Origin: Cotesia glomerata
Lineage: Eukaryota; Arthropoda; Insecta; Hymenoptera; Braconidae
NCBI RefSeq assembly: GCF_020080835.1
Contig: NC_058158.1
Coordinates: 7,750,001 to 7,814,000 of the forward strand
Reading direction: 5' to 3'
DNA: 64,000 nucleotides
The notes under the pieces were generated by a model. It was not told the DNA's origin. It ran no database searches and saw only the letters and a program-made list of their open reading frames with translations. Position 1 is the first letter of the stretch. Each line of letters begins with the position of its first letter. The translations under genes were made by a program, and so were the position numbers. Of the stretch, positions 1 to 14,075 are shown piece by piece.

Positions 1-2632
1 AATATGCTTCTGCTTCGATGGAGAGATTATTATCTTCGAGGGGTTTTCGGCTTCGGCTTTCTTCTGACCTTTTTTTTCCTTTCACTAGGTATAGATCTAG
101 AGGATAGTCGCTTAATTAATCCTCTCCCTTTGTCTCGATCCTCGCACCTGTACATTTCGACTTTACTTAAACACTCCAATTCCCACCTATCGACCCAACT
201 GTACACTTATTATCATTATTATTCTTATTCTCATTCTTACTATACCCACTTTTCGTACTCAACTCCACCCCCAGCTTGTTCTCCTCCACTGCAGTGGCTT
301 CTTCATATTATACACTCGATCTTTATCTTATTTACGATAGGATCGCATCGTCCAAACTCCAAAATACATCGTTCCACGGTTATTCCCAAATCAAGCACTT
401 CCGTTCTCCGCCTCCAATTATTTTTTTCCATTCCTGCAAATAATTTGCCTCATTCTTTCTGCCCATTCGTACACGTATAACAATTAAAATTAACTAACTA
501 ACTAAAAACAAAATCAAAATAATAAAAAACAAACTAGCAATTTAAATTTATAAATTTGAAATTAGTTAATTTGAAAACCTCTGACCTTTTTAGGTCACGA
601 ATAAAAAATTATATAAAAAACATTTCACTCAGTGTAACAAATAGTGTCTCTAGAGTTTAATGAAGATCCCTACCCTGAAGAGAGCAAAATAGAACAGCAT
701 AATAATAAAGATAAGAGCATTGAATACGAATAAAAAATAAAAGGTAACAGTGAGGTCGCGCGTAGAGGGTTTCAAGTTACAGAACACCCGACACTCGTCT
801 CCGGTTTCCACGGCATCCTGGATCAGATCAGATGTATTTGGGTCATTACGTCAGTGAATGAACATATGTTAGCACTCTCGTCAAGTGATTACTCTTCACT
901 CTTCACTACTTTGCTCTGATAGTATAGTATCAGCTCAAGCGCCTCCGGGAGTGAATACAACCAGCGTAGCCCCAATACAGCACGCCAGCGACAGCTCGGT
1001 GTCAATAGGTTGCTTAATAGCTGTCACACATTTCTCCAAACGGCTTTCAAACTACACACACCAAGAGCTAAACACAGCAATCATCGTTTAAACGTTTAAA
1101 TAACATATATTGCACCGGGTTTGCAACGTAATAGCTCAAACAGTATTATCACTGTGAGTACAAAGTCGTGTTTATAAAGAAAAAAAACCATTTAACTGGC
1201 TAGTCGGGCCATCAGCTTTTCCGTTGCTTCAGACGTGTGACATTTCAACATCATGGATGTATCCATAAAAACTCTTAAATAAATAATTCCCAGAATGACC
1301 ACATTCTCACACGCACACAATACCTATTCAATAAAAAAAAGTAGTAATAAAACCTGTAACGTGTAGTGAAGTGAGTATAGTGCAATTATAAAAAGTTTCA
1401 TAGCTCTAACAATTGATTTAGCATTCCCTCAATTCCTGCATGACAATGACGTAGATGTTTTGAGGCTACTATGCAAGTAGCATCAGAAAATCTCGGTGAT
1501 GCTGGACTGGAATGGCATTAAATTCTTATTGCTGGTGTGTTGAGTTGTATTGATATATCCCACCAAACCAGCCTACCAGCGAGTGAGCTTTTATGTGAAT
1601 TGCCAACGGGAAAAACGTACTCGTCTGACTGCGATTGCTGCATAATAAGCAGCAGGCCCTTCAAGAGTCGGACTCATCAGTGCTACCACTAGAATCGCCA
1701 GACGTTGAAAAAGAAGAAACAAGGACGAATGATCCTGAGTATGAAGGAGAACGAGAAAGAGAAAAGTGAAGAGATCGATGGCAACTGTAAGATATCTGGT
1801 ACTGTGGTGTCTGGTAAAGGACAGGATGAGATGCTGGTGTCTCGAGATCCCCCAATAGTGACAACTTTTGCCGGTGAGAGTGAACGGGTTCTCTGACACT
1901 GTTATATATAAGGGTCCAGATATATTTGCGATTGTAAGCTGGTGGAGAGTCCGCGGGCGGTCTACCTGATCTCATTCGTAGCTCTATTAGGATGAAAGGG
2001 AGCAGGAGGAACGCCAGACGAGTCAGACTACTCAAGACATCCTCCATCCAGGGGAGAATCATATAATCTCTCCATTCTCTGTCGTCATCCCTAACTTTTA
2101 GATTAAATACACACTCACATTTACAAACTCACAAACATTCACTCACTTGCTCACTAATTTAGGGGACATTTCGTGTTTCATTAATAATTAATTATCCTTT
2201 CACTATCGCTGTCCCGGTACACAAAGTTTAACATCTTCGTAATTGTTTTGTAAATTAATTGCCGGGATTCGGTTTCACTAGAGGTGTTGACTCTCTTTAA
2301 TGAGCCCGATTCATTGAACAAGATTAATGCACTGCTGAGTTAAGCACTAGAGAGATCGCTCTTTTCAGATGCAAAATAAGATTATGATTTTATCTGTGAA
2401 ACATTTAAATGTATACATAAATTGATCTGCTGTTCCAGGCAGATTTTTTATTTTTGAATTTCAAAAAAATTTTTTTTTTTATTCCTACGAAACCGGTACG
2501 GTCGAGCACCGTTTACAAGTAACCCTTTCATAGGACACAATCGACCGACGACAATCTCATCTCCCGGTTTCAAAAGTCGTTGTATCACAATTGGATTCAG
2601 GTTTAGTCTTGTTTCTTTGCGTATATGTATAA

Positions 2633-2640
<8 letters not shown>

Positions 2641-2666
<26 letters not shown>
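2641..2666. repeat. Poly-T tract, 26 bases
   Basis: Uninterrupted T run. Read on the minus strand it could be the A-tail of an old retro-insertion, but I see no target-site duplication or recognisable body beside it. Confidence 0.9.
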
Positions 2667-3575
2667 CGTACAGAACGCTCGATTCGGCGTCCTCGAGTAG
2701 GTATTATCATAATAACTGGTAGCCCAATAAAGCAATGGGGAACCTCATCGAACACGAGGTCGGTTAAGCCTTATAAGAAACAGGTTTTATCTGAGCTCAC
2801 GCCCGTGCTTGTCACGATTTCAGCTGTCGCTTGTCGTCTCTCCCACAGATTATTGCCCACTGTAAATTTATTCAGCCTATTAAACTACGCTTCAAATCCT
2901 CAAAACATTTTATTTTATTGCATTATTTAAATAACCTGAGCAAACAAAAAAATATTTAAAAACTTGTCATTAAATAGATAATTATTACATTAATATTTAC
3001 AGCTATAAATCGTGCAACGCTAAAATTATCATAAATAGAAAGTTAAGAGTTTAGCTCTATAAATTAATAGTTTAAGTGGAGCAATTAAATAATTATAATA
3101 GATTATTGCTCTCGTTGAGATCCCAATTAGCGAATAAGCGATTCTCAGTATCACTTTATATTCCAATACATACATACATTTATACATCCATAATAACTTC
3201 ATCCCTCTTCGAAGTGATATAATTGCCAAGTGGAACTGTGAGTACTCCTGCTGTTCTGAGCTCTCATCGACGTCTGGTTTAGCCGAGGATTTCAACCCTG
3301 CTGCTCTCTGCAGAGAGTTGTCTCGCGAGAGCATTTAATCGGTCCGACTAATTGCCCCTTTAGTAATCAGGTTCTATATTATAGCCTCCGCTGTTAAACT
3401 ACTCTCCTCGCTGTGTATACCTACATAAAACGATAATAGCTATTGCATCTTCTGCAACACTTAAAGCTGCTTTTTCATTTATGTTTGCTCCTCAAGGTAA
3501 TGATCCCTAAGACGATCGCGATGATGATAATGATGATGATGATAACGATTAAATTGATGTCGGTGGTAATGATAG

Positions 3576-3579
<4 letters not shown>

Positions 3580-3614
<35 letters not shown>

Positions 3615-3615
3615 T
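3580..3615. repeat. TTA trinucleotide microsatellite
   Basis: About 12 tandem TTA units, following a GAT-rich stretch at 3518-3545. Simple-sequence repeat in non-coding DNA. Confidence 0.9.
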
Positions 3616-5742
3616 TGATCGTCCACTTGGATCATTATTGGTCTAATGGATCCCCGTGGAATTCTCGTATCATTCGGTACTGTCTGGTGGTTACTACTGC
3701 TGCGTCATTAGATATTAATCGTCGCGGCAATTATGCGGGCAATCATTGAGCGTAAAACGCACCGGGAGCTGTCCTCGTGTTTATTTAAGAGCCATTCACA
3801 CTACACTAACACTAGTGGTAACGTTTAGTAGTAGGAAAGACGCGTTTATCTGCCGGGTAAACTCATCGCCGTGGTTTATAATCTAATCGGCTGAAAGATC
3901 GAGAGCAATATATTACCAGTATAATATATACTCATCCGTGGTTAGGTGTGCCATATATTTTATTTCTCCTATGTTTATTTACTCAAAGGTAATTAATAGC
4001 CGAGAAAAATGACGCTAATCTTTGCCCCAGATTATTCAACACGCGGTGATTTAACGATTATATCAGGACCCCTATTACTCAGCATTTTCCTTTTTATTCT
4101 TTTTTTTATTGATCTTAATCTTGTTATATCACTACAAACTTTATTTTTCATTGGACATGCTGTGGGTTGTGTTTTTATGACATTCACTTTGGTGGGCCTC
4201 GACTCTATTCATATCACGCCTCATTAAGCATCTTTCACTCGACTACATAGTTGCCTTTATCTGTCGTCGCAGCAGATAGAAACAAAAGTATATAATATAA
4301 TATAATGAGATCTTTGTTCGTCCGGTAAAATAAAAATGTATATCTTTCTTTTCTCTTTCCCTTACGATTTCTTTTATATTTAATTTTAACTAAACTTTTT
4401 TCAGTTCTCTGTTTTATTTTATTTTTCCCTTCGCGTGCTGTAATCCAATTAAATATAACTCCGTGAACTTTTAACGAGGCACTTTAACCAGAGACGCACA
4501 CTTTACATTAGTAAAATGAGAAATAAACCACATGGAATTCCATTGAATAAACTTTGTCAAAATATTTATGGCATCATTTTTCATCCATTGTTTGTATAAA
4601 TACACATATACAATTTAATATTATTTAACAAGGCGTGCAATAATTAAATGGATGAAATTAAGGAGCAGGAAAAGAAAAGCCTGGGGATAAAATAATAAAA
4701 GTTAAGTAAAATAAAATAAAATATATTAAGTATATTACGCGGTTGTCAGTGATTCTGGCTATAGACGCTGCCGTGGGGTTTCTTTGAAACAGAGTTTTTA
4801 CAATTAGCCTGAAGGCAAGCGTTCCATTCCTTGGGTTCCATTCGGACGGCCGTCGGCCAGAAAATGTGTAATGGGATCGAGAAAAAAAGTGCATCTGCCA
4901 GGCGTGTGTTCTCCTCTTCATCCCTCTTACTCTTATCTGGATTTTATTTATTTTTATCCTCGTTTCCTCTTCACTTTGTTCGTTCATACTTAACTTGTAC
5001 ATACTTATAAACTATCCTGCTATCGGTTTTTTTTTTTTTATTATTATTATTTTCTGTACTCCCGTGGCCTGCTTCACTGACTGAGTTACTCCATACTCGA
5101 TGCACACACCAGCCCCGGCACGTTGGCGGGCTAACGGCGATGGGTGTGATTATCGGCAATTACCGCGTGCATTCAGATCATCAAGGATCGTTGTTTGGCG
5201 GAAGCCATCTACATCAATGCAGTTAAGTGTATTATATAAAGTATACCGTTGAGTTAAGAGTTTGCAGAACGTTAAAAATAAAAAAATTGATAAATAAAGC
5301 ACATACATAATATCCAGTTAAATAGACAGCGTTATTTACTGTCAGAATGAAACAAAGTTAAGCTAAGTACAGTAACAGTAATGAATACAAAGTCAAGAGT
5401 AAAGAGTACGAGATGTAATCGCTGTCGGCCCAAAAGGTGGATATTTGTCTGCAAACCACGCGGTGCTTATCGTAAAAACCATGACGGTTAAAACATTTAA
5501 ACCTCTAATAACAGGTCTCAGTCTCGTCTCAACCGAGCCGCTTGCACTTATTTCATGCCTCTCTATAGATACAATGCTATCGGTATTTAAAACGTCACTG
5601 CGATTAACGTTAAGGGAGATTTAAGTGATGGAAAAAAAGAAATTTATGAAAGTTGTATAGAAGCTGCGTTCCAAAAGTTTTTCTTTAATATTTAATATTT
5701 TCTTTTCTTTGTGCCTGCTCCTTGGCTTTTGTCCAGATACCA

Positions 5743-5746
<4 letters not shown>

Positions 5747-5814
<68 letters not shown>
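5747..5814. repeat. AT dinucleotide microsatellite, 34 units
   Basis: A perfect AT array of 68 bases. It accounts for the YIYIYI-type open frame crossing it on the minus strand, which is not a gene. Confidence 0.97.
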
Positions 5815-5816
<2 letters not shown>

Positions 5817-8404
5817 TCGCAGATATCTTCCTTCTTTGCTGTACCCGGAGAAAGAGTAGATGGAGATGAATAAGGAGAAAGAGAAAGAGAAGGAAGAGAA
5901 GAAGGAGGAACTATCGCTTCGAGAACATAAATCGTTATGACGATGATTCACTGCACAATCTGCATCGACATTTTCGCCAATTTTGCGGTCGTTGCTTGCG
6001 AGCCAATTTACATAATGCAGCTTAATAATAAATAACTTATTAAATTGATCGTTTGTTTGACGTTGTCGACATATTTATTCCCACATATTTACATTCATTA
6101 ATTCAAGTGGAAATAGAAATCACTTTTAACATATAATATGAAATATACATCAATATAAAATAATATTAAAGCTTCAGACAAATTAAATGTTATTTTGATC
6201 CCTGTTTAACTGTCGAATTTCGGAAAAAACTTTCTATGCTCCCTCGAGGGTTTTTTCGGTCTAGCCTCTGCTCACAAAAAAAAAAGGATTGGCTAATCAC
6301 AGCGGTGAATCGTGGAAGTAATGGATCTCGACGGGGTCGTTGCGATAAGACAACGACCTAGGTACCCTTCCGTCCGTTCGTTCGTCCGTCCAGAATCTAA
6401 CGACGATAGCTTGAGGTTCTTCCTAAGCACTATTACCCACTAAAACTGAAACTGTGTAGAGTAATACCGACATTGCTAACAGTGTGAGGATGAGTATAAG
6501 TACTAGTACAAACTCACGTATAAGTGGTGTACGTTTCCCACTGGGGATGCAACTAGACGTTTTCAGTCAGCTATCGAGCCAAAGTCCAGAGTCTAGAGTA
6601 GAGAAAACGGAGAACTCTAATCCCATTGTAAAGGGTATAATTGGATCCGTCCACCCTCTGTCCAGTATTCCCTCCCTTTCCTTTCCTTAACTTGGGCTTT
6701 CCATTTCTACATTAGTTGGTATGGTCGAGCAGATCTGTACCGAGTCGCCGAGGAGCGTAGCAAGAGTTGAATCCGCCAACTCGTCTTCTTCCCCCTGGGC
6801 ATATAACTACTTAGGTTGTTGTCTTCCGCTGTCTAATCCTCCGCCTGTCTGTTTCCTTCAGCTAACTCACTTAGACAATTTATCTAAACTAAAGCTAAAG
6901 CTCAAAACTTGAAATTGCTTTCTTGGTTTACTTTAGAAATAAAATTAAATCGGTGATCCTTAAATCAATAAATTTGCTGATACAACTGAACAAAAACAAA
7001 ATTAATAAAAAAAATTTATATTAAAGACAGGATCGTGGTGAAATTGATATTACTCCTGATGAGATCGCACAATCGATAGTAATCTTGTTTCGCTGGCGGT
7101 ATTATGGATGATATAGTCCGTTTAGTCGCTTCGGGGCATGGAATTATTCAGGGTTGATCAGCATCATCCTAAACCATTTATTATTGTTCACTCGCCTATT
7201 TACTACGTAATTACATGCGATACACTCGATGATAATAAAATCGATATCCCGGTGTAATGCTCCGATGAATATTATTCCCAATTCATTATAAATATTGACA
7301 TTAATTATTATTTTGATGATGATGATATTGAAATTATTTACGCTTTTATCTTTAATTAATTTACGCTCTAGCTTTAAATTTTATTACCGATTAAAGTTAA
7401 CCGGGGCTGACTCAAGTGTGCGTTAAAGTATTATGTCGTATTAAAAATAATAAAAAAATAAGTACCGTGTAAGATACACTTACACCGCACTATATACTGT
7501 CTCAAATGGCTGGGTTCCGATGATTGGATGACGATGATAAAATTTAACGAGGTACTTGAGAAAAAAATTCGCCGCTTGATATTACGCCACTTGCGACTTG
7601 CTTGTATTTTTGTATTTATACATCCACTCCACACGTATATTATACAAGACTTACATTGCAGCAATTTTGAATGGGCGATACCGATCTGATATATTAACCC
7701 AGCTAATTATGTGCATGCATATTTATAAATAAATATTAAAATAAAAATAAATAGAGGGTTAACATCTTCTTATAGTATAAAATGTTAATAGTGCATATAA
7801 GTGTTGATGTGATTACTCACTGGTCTGCATAGTCTGAGTCCAGCTGATAACTACCACTATAGATATAATATACAAGTAATGCACTACATAAGTATATAAA
7901 TAAAAATAAAAATATATAGAGTAGTGGTAATTACAGTCTTAGCGTTATGCTAATCATCGTAGTTATATCGTGTTAATTAATTGAATATTCACGGCGTTGC
8001 GTGTTTGACTCTTGTTTACCAGACATTATGCTTGTCTCTCGTCGCGTCTGTATTACTCTTTAACTCTTACTCTTACTCACAACTCTACTTGTATCGTATG
8101 GTATCGGGGTCTCGTACAGATCTTTATCTTACTCGAAAAATTTTCGCACGTGATCATTCACCGTGTGTAAATCTACCACCGCCTACATTAAATTTAATAA
8201 ATAAAATCAAAAACACACTCGTGTATCTTTATTTAATCGCACACAAATATTTATATTTAATATTTTATTGCATCCTTTTTATTATTCCCCGGTGTATCTT
8301 TTTTTTTTTTAATAACCATTTTATCACACTGTTATTGATAAATATGTACCCTGTAATCTGTAAATATCAATTACTATTTATTTTACGCTTAAATATATTT
8401 ACTG

Positions 8405-8675
8405 TACTGATGGAAGGATTTATTTGTAGTTACAAATATTTGTTAATATTTAACAAATCATTTATTAGAGACCACTTTTTAGTCCTTAACAAATATTTCT
8501 TAGTATCTAAAAAAATTTATTAATATTTAATAAATTAACATCGGATTTATTAAATACAAACAAATCATTTCAAATACTAAGAAATATTTGTTTAATACTA
8601 AAAAGTGGTCTCTAATAAATGATTTGTTAACTATTAACAATTATTTTTTAATACAAATAAATCCTTCTATCAGTG
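8405..8675. mobile_element. Foldback MITE, TIR CACTGATRGAAGGATTTA family, short copy
   Basis: A 271-base element whose two arms of about 130 bases are inverted copies of each other across nearly the whole length. The left end reads TACTGATGGAAGGATTTA and the right end, reverse-complemented, reads CACTGATAGAAGGATTTA. Both arms share a block containing ATTAGAGACCACTTTTTAGT. A TG dinucleotide abuts each end (8403-8404 and 8676-8677) and may be the target-site duplication. There is no transposase reading frame, so it is non-autonomous. The same termini occur on the element at 59379-60193, which supports a real transposon family. Confidence 0.85.
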
Positions 8676-9228
8676 TGTTGTTGAACAATAAATCTTTTTT
8701 TTTTTTATCACTCAAAACAACAAAAATAATTTAATAAATTTACAAAAAAAAGATAATTATACTTTTAATATCTTTGTAAGGCAATAAAATGGTTATAACA
8801 TGTTTAAAATATTTTTATAACTTATTGGCGAGAGTAATTTTTTGCATATGGACCGGCATACCTATATAAAGTGACCATCTGTCAACAGCTTTTCATAAAT
8901 ATTTGCAATCGTCCTCGGCGTTCCTTACATTTACTTCGATTCCAAGTTCATGTTTTTGCCCCTACCTTTGCTCGCGACAGGCATTTACGAGTGCCGAGTG
9001 GGGAGAAACCTAACCGAGCAATAACGAAAGGAAGAAAAGAAGTAAGAAAAAATAATAAATAAATAAAAGAGAGTAAGGATTTAAAATCACTCCTGTAGCC
9101 TTTTGTGGCAACAAGAATTTCGATTAATCTGCAAGCGGCACGTTACCACGTCGTGCAAGGAATAAACGAGTAACGAGGAATAGAGGTCGTATACATATAC
9201 ATCTTGTTAAATGTATTAGGCGCTGCCA

Positions 9229-9273
9229 GTTGAGTCAAGTCAAGCTAAGTTAACTTGAGTTGAGTTAAGTTAA
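9229..9273. repeat. Degenerate tandem of GAGTCAAGTC/GAGTTAAGTT units
   Basis: A run of roughly 10-base units (gttgagtcaagtcaag, then ttgagttgagttaagttaa) containing a palindromic AAGTTAACTT. A reverse-complement relative occurs at 33157-33211. Confidence 0.65.
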
Positions 9274-10585
9274 ATCTGTACTGAGAGTGAAGCTCGCTTT
9301 CTTCAAGAAAGTCGGGAAGAACCGGGCGAGGATCTCGGGAAAGAACATCCTCACCGTTTACGATATACGAACTCAAGCAAACGCCCAGGACAACTCGCTC
9401 AGAGTTCTCTCGCCGCTCGTGAGGGAAAAAAATGTACATGGTAATGCTTATGCTCTTAAGTCTTCTGCTTATACTACTATATACTACTGCTGCTACGGCA
9501 GAGATGGCTATCGGACTCACCCAAAGTCGCTCGTTTGTATTAATTAGCCAAGAGCGCGTTCGATTTCTCAGGGTTCTCTCTCTATTCCCTCTTTCTTGTC
9601 TCTCTCAATACAACCGCCTCTGATTTTTATTTAATACCGCGAATGGAAAATAAACTAAACCTCTTGAACTCTCTTTTAAATTAATGAAAGCTTTTACGAA
9701 GATATTTTCAACATCTAGCTACATAAAAATAAAAATTAACTTTTGGTATTTTTTTTTTTTTTTTTCCAGTAATTATTTATATAAAAATAAAGTATATTTA
9801 TGGATAATTGAATGCGAATTATAAATAAACGAGGTATTGATATTTTTAAATTAAAAGCCTTTTTAAATTTTTATTACACAAATAACTGCAGTTGAATTAA
9901 TAAAAATAAAATAACTGTCAGCGTAATAACAATAATTTAAAGTTTAATTTATATTTAAAATTTATTAATAGCTTTACTCGGTTTATTAATCCTTGAACTT
10001 AAAATGGAAATTTATAAAAGTGAGGACGTTTAACTCAAAAATTCACGTGCTGAGAGTATTTAAATATAATTGACGAGCCATTGGGAATTAATACGTGAAA
10101 TAAATAAAATAATCATTTCCTCGAGTTGACAGTTTGTGTATTATTTTTATAAAACTCATGCATTACATCGAGTTTTATTTTAGTTGGACTAAAATAAAAA
10201 AATACTAAAAATTAGAGTTAATTAATTTGACATATCTTGAAATATTTGACGACTTTGCTTGTATATATATTTATAAATATATATAGATAGAATAATAATG
10301 TCAAGCATGTACGAGAGATATAATCTTATTCATGTAGTAGTGGTCGTGGATGCTCGATTCTCAGTGTGTTTAAACTTAACGAGATGCGTGTTCGCTCGGC
10401 CGGTCGTATAAACGCCTACCCATCGTCAAGTCCTTAGCTTCTTTTCTCGTCGAGATATCTCCAGCTAAACGTTAAATCTCGATGTCCTTTTTTTATAAAA
10501 CATTTTTTTATCTTCACTTATACATCGATATATAATGTAATGCGTGTACATCCATCCAACCAGCGATATAAATACATATATATTT

Positions 10586-10606
10586 TTATTATTATTATTA
10601 TTATTA
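10586..10606. repeat. TTA microsatellite, about 7 units
   Basis: Perfect trinucleotide array next to an AT-rich segment. Confidence 0.85.
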
Positions 10607-13600
10607 CACATTGGCAACAACTGCCAACTGGCAAATGAACAAGATGGGTTACGGTGTACGTACACGCGGGCGTTCAACAGTAAGAATAATAAAACAAGAT
10701 AATGAAGAATAAGTAAAAGTAGTTTGAGACAGAGACTAAAAGGCAGAGACCAGGACCAACACGGAGACACAGAGTGGAAGAATGATGATAATAATAATAA
10801 GAGTAAGAAGATGACTTCTTGAGTGATTTATCGTTCATAACGACGACGTGACACAGCACGATTAACTTTAACAACTGTTCAGATTGGATACGTAATATTT
10901 GCGATACGCGTATTTAAATCCGCCTCATTTTGTATACGTATGTTTAAATATATTACGTACAACACACTTACAACATACAGCAATAAAAACACCAACATCT
11001 CAACATAACACAAGAGAAAAAGGCAGGATTACATTTAAGTTAAATACATATATAAGCGACTCAACTAAAACGATTAATATGTTTTCTTAATAAATTTAAT
11101 CCGGTTTTTAAGTATCCCGTCATCTAGACATACGACCGTTTATTAATTTTAGTTGGTATTAATTAACAAACTAATATATTAGAGTTTCATACCGACAACC
11201 GTAAAAAAATATAAAAATAAATAATAACGAGCAACAAAGTGAATTTAGTAACAATTAAAAAAGGTAAATAAATAAAAGTTAAATGAATATAAATAAAGGA
11301 AAAAAGTATCGCCGGCGCATGAGGAAAAGCCATGGGATTAAATATAGCGTAAACTTTAATTTGAAGGCACAAGTGCGAACAGCAAACTAAAGTACAAAAG
11401 CGAAATTAAATTGTGCAGTTCCCGGTCTGGCTCGTTTGTGAGAGAGTTTTGTCGGCGGGCTGATGTATATATATCTATACAAGTTTCGAGCAACCGAGCG
11501 TCAGAGAGAGCCAAGAGTAAGCCTTCAGCTCTCTTCTTCTTTCATTTAAAACATTTCTCTCTTCCTATCCCATTTTCGTGATGTTCCATCATGTGCTGAA
11601 TTGGACGGCCAAACGGTTCGCCGGAAGTCGACCGAGTGAATCACCTGCCGCTCGTTTTGTTCCGTTTGAACGGTCTATATATATATTTAAGCATTGAGAT
11701 TTGTGTGTGTGTCCAAAGATGTCTATGTGTGTAGATGCTCAAAAAGAGTGATACGGTTGTGTGGTTAGCTAGTCGCTAGCGATAGTGTCGGTGCGATTCT
11801 GGTATGTACGGAAGCGACAGAAGGGAGTTGATATAGAGCTTTATCCGTTGGATAATCTCGCACAACAATAGGATGCGAATTAAAACAAGATAAACCTTCT
11901 GGCAAATTTTTCAATGTCTATTATCCTTATTCTGTATTTTTAAATTCCCCTATTGCTTTTATAATTATTTTTTGAGCAGTCGAGAAATTAATAATCCTAT
12001 TCAGCAAGACGTTTATTGAATTAACGCATTAGCGTGTTTTTATTCGCTGATGAATGAGCTGTGTACATAGGAGCAGTCCCGAGTGAAGGAGTAGAGACTC
12101 CTCGACTGGGCGTTGGAAAAATATGCTATTTTAAATTTAAAAAGCGGCAAATAAAAAATTTAGCAGCAGTAGCGGAGATGGATGGTAAAAGTAGGATGGT
12201 GAAGGAGTAGAATGAACGAAGCTGGCATTTATCATGGTCCCTCTTACACCACTCTCCAGGGAAGGGATCTCTTTGAATATTCAGGGTTTGAGGCAAAGAG
12301 CGACAACGTGCGCTCAAGAGAGTAAGAGCAAAGTTAGGCGGAAGTTGGCAGCAATAGCTGAGCAGCGCCTGTACTAGTACGATGAGATGGCGATGAAGAT
12401 GGAGATGGAGATCGAGTCGAAGTCGAGGAGTAGAGGTAACAGTGCAGGATAAGCCAAGTTGAATCTCGAATACCGACTACTTCTCTCGCTGATGCTGGTA
12501 CTTCTCAAGCAAAAGCTCCTCATTCTACTCATCTTCATTCAACAATTAACAAGTTGTATTTTGAATCTTGGAATTTCCCTCGAGGCGGATCTGCGGCAGC
12601 TTCCGAACCATCCTAAAGTCACGTCTGCTTAGCTTCCTCAAACATTTTCAATCCTCTTGTTTTATCATTATTATATTTTTGTTATTGTTATTGTTATAAT
12701 ATCCTTATCCTTATTCGGTAAATACTTTTTCTTCACTATTTTTAAAACTCACTCTATTATAGATATTTCATACTATTTTTTTTGCTTTTTTTTTGCGCTA
12801 CTAGAGTTTCCGCATTCCCGCGTACTTCTCGAGTTATTAATTACTTGTGCATTATGCAGCTCTAAAGTGCACCTGTGGAATTTGTTTTCCGTCAGTTTTT
12901 AAAAACAAATAAATAAATAAATACGACTAAACGTGTATATAAGACAGAAGTAAAACAGTTTTTACTTCCATTTCAATTTGTCGGAATACTACTGTATGCT
13001 GTTGCTTGTATATAACCACTGCTACTTAACTTAACTTAACTTTAACGTCATGCCAACATAACTAAATAAAACGTTCCTCTAAAGTCAAGATAAAATAATA
13101 TTTAAATGCTAACTTTTTGATTACTTTATGTGTATATACATCTATACTCCACGTATTGCCTTTTAAATGAACTATTTTTCCCCGGTGCTTTTGCTGTTAT
13201 TGCTCTAAAAGAGTGAATTTAGTGTAATAAAGTTGATAGGTACATTGGAAGGAAGTTTACGTTGAATATCACGTCAGTGAGTATATAAACTTGAAGCTGT
13301 AGACCCACTAGCACTAGAAATAGCAGAGCAGTTGTGCTGTGCTGGTTCTACGACAAGGAGCTGAGAAAGGAGCGGTTGTACATTGAAGAAGGGTAAGGAG
13401 TAAGTAAAGTTCCTTTTAGTAATGCTTTCAGCGCTTTTTCCGCCAAGGTCCACGGAGTCTACTCGAATATTAAAATGAGCGAGCAAGAGAAGCGGAAACA
13501 TGCAACGGCTTACAAAAAAGATTTTCCACTTTACCGGGAATGGGTTGCGGATAGAGTTGAGGATGGGGCCAAACTCGGGTTTGAGGAGTTTAAATGTAAA

Positions 13601-14040
13601 TGGGAGTAGTGGTGGTTGTTGGAAAAGAAGTGGAGGCCCAAAGAGGTTGGGTTGACGTTGGAGATTGTGGTAGCGGTGAATTGGGCGACGAAGAGTCGGA
13701 GAAAGAAATGTTAGCGAGCGCAATTCCCGAATCTTGGCTGCTAGCTTTCCTTCTTATTTCCACTTCTCGCTTTAATTTTCATTTTTCACGCTCAACGCTA
13801 TTGTGCTTTTATACGCCGTTTTTGTCCCTCTACCCCTTGGCTGCTCTTGTACCTCTTTTACAAGCTTTTTTTTAAACTCTCAACGCCCTCTCGTGCTTTT
13901 CTCATCAACACAAAGAGAGACTGTGCAAATAATCATTTTTTTCATTTGTGCTCGACAATTGAATAATCGTTTACGTTTTATTTTATTTTTCTTTGTTTAT
14001 ATTTATTTATTATTCTGTAAAGTGTTCATTCATTTAATTA

Positions 14041-14075
14041 ATGTATTTGTTCTTTTGTCTGGTTCCAGGTATGTA
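14041..14075 (+). promoter_or_regulatory. Candidate recursive-splice (ratchet) site: CAG|GTATGT
   Basis: Seen: a branch-point-like TTAAT at 14035-14042, a T-rich tract (ttgttcttttgtctggttc), then CAG at 14066-14068 directly followed by GTATGT at 14069-14074. An acceptor fused to a donor is the hallmark of zero-nucleotide recursive splice sites known from long Drosophila introns. It lies on the strand of the MBD exon, 34 kb upstream, in what appears to be an intron longer than 48 kb. It was the only AG|GTATGT, and I saw no AG|GTAAGT other than the true exon donor. This is an inference from sequence; expression data would be needed to show use. It could instead be a chance match or the acceptor of a short non-coding exon. 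Confidence 0.45.

Larger units (their letters stand above)
1..8402 (+). other. Intronic or upstream sequence with no supportable gene
   Basis: AT-rich, non-coding-looking sequence upstream of the MBD exon. It holds a 26-base T run, a TTA microsatellite, a 68-base AT microsatellite, a GAT-rich patch (3518-3545) and a short CGTC/CGTT tetranucleotide block (about 6370-6391). The open frames (for example 4-480 and 1661-2062) are pyrimidine-rich or repeat-derived and overlap frames on the other strand. No domain was recognised and no exon with matching splice sites was found. Assignment to the same gene's intron rests only on position and is uncertain. Confidence 0.45.
8678..14040 (+). other. Intronic sequence with no supportable gene
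   Basis: AT-rich sequence with a tandem GAGTCAAGTC-like block (9229-9273), a TTA array (10586-10606), a purine-rich stretch at about 12330-12440 and scattered homopolymers. The open frames in 13274-13875 lie on both strands in the same purine/pyrimidine-biased DNA and encode low-complexity peptides, so I do not call them genes. Confidence 0.45.

Noticed and set aside
3480..3503. AAG|GTAATG after a pyrimidine tract as another recursive splice site
   Set aside because: AAG instead of CAG and a weak donor; listed as possible only, not strong enough to call.
7981..8523. 180-codon forward frame, the longest in the window
   Set aside because: It has a non-ATG start, is dominated by AT-rich codons (Ile, Leu, Tyr, Phe) and runs into the left arm of the MITE at 8405, so it is a composition artefact.
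13600..13650. A Trp-Lys-Arg codon run considered as the missing GW[KR]R part of the MBD
   Set aside because: The frame reads GCWKRSGG and then a stop, with none of the surrounding MBD residues and no donor in the right phase.
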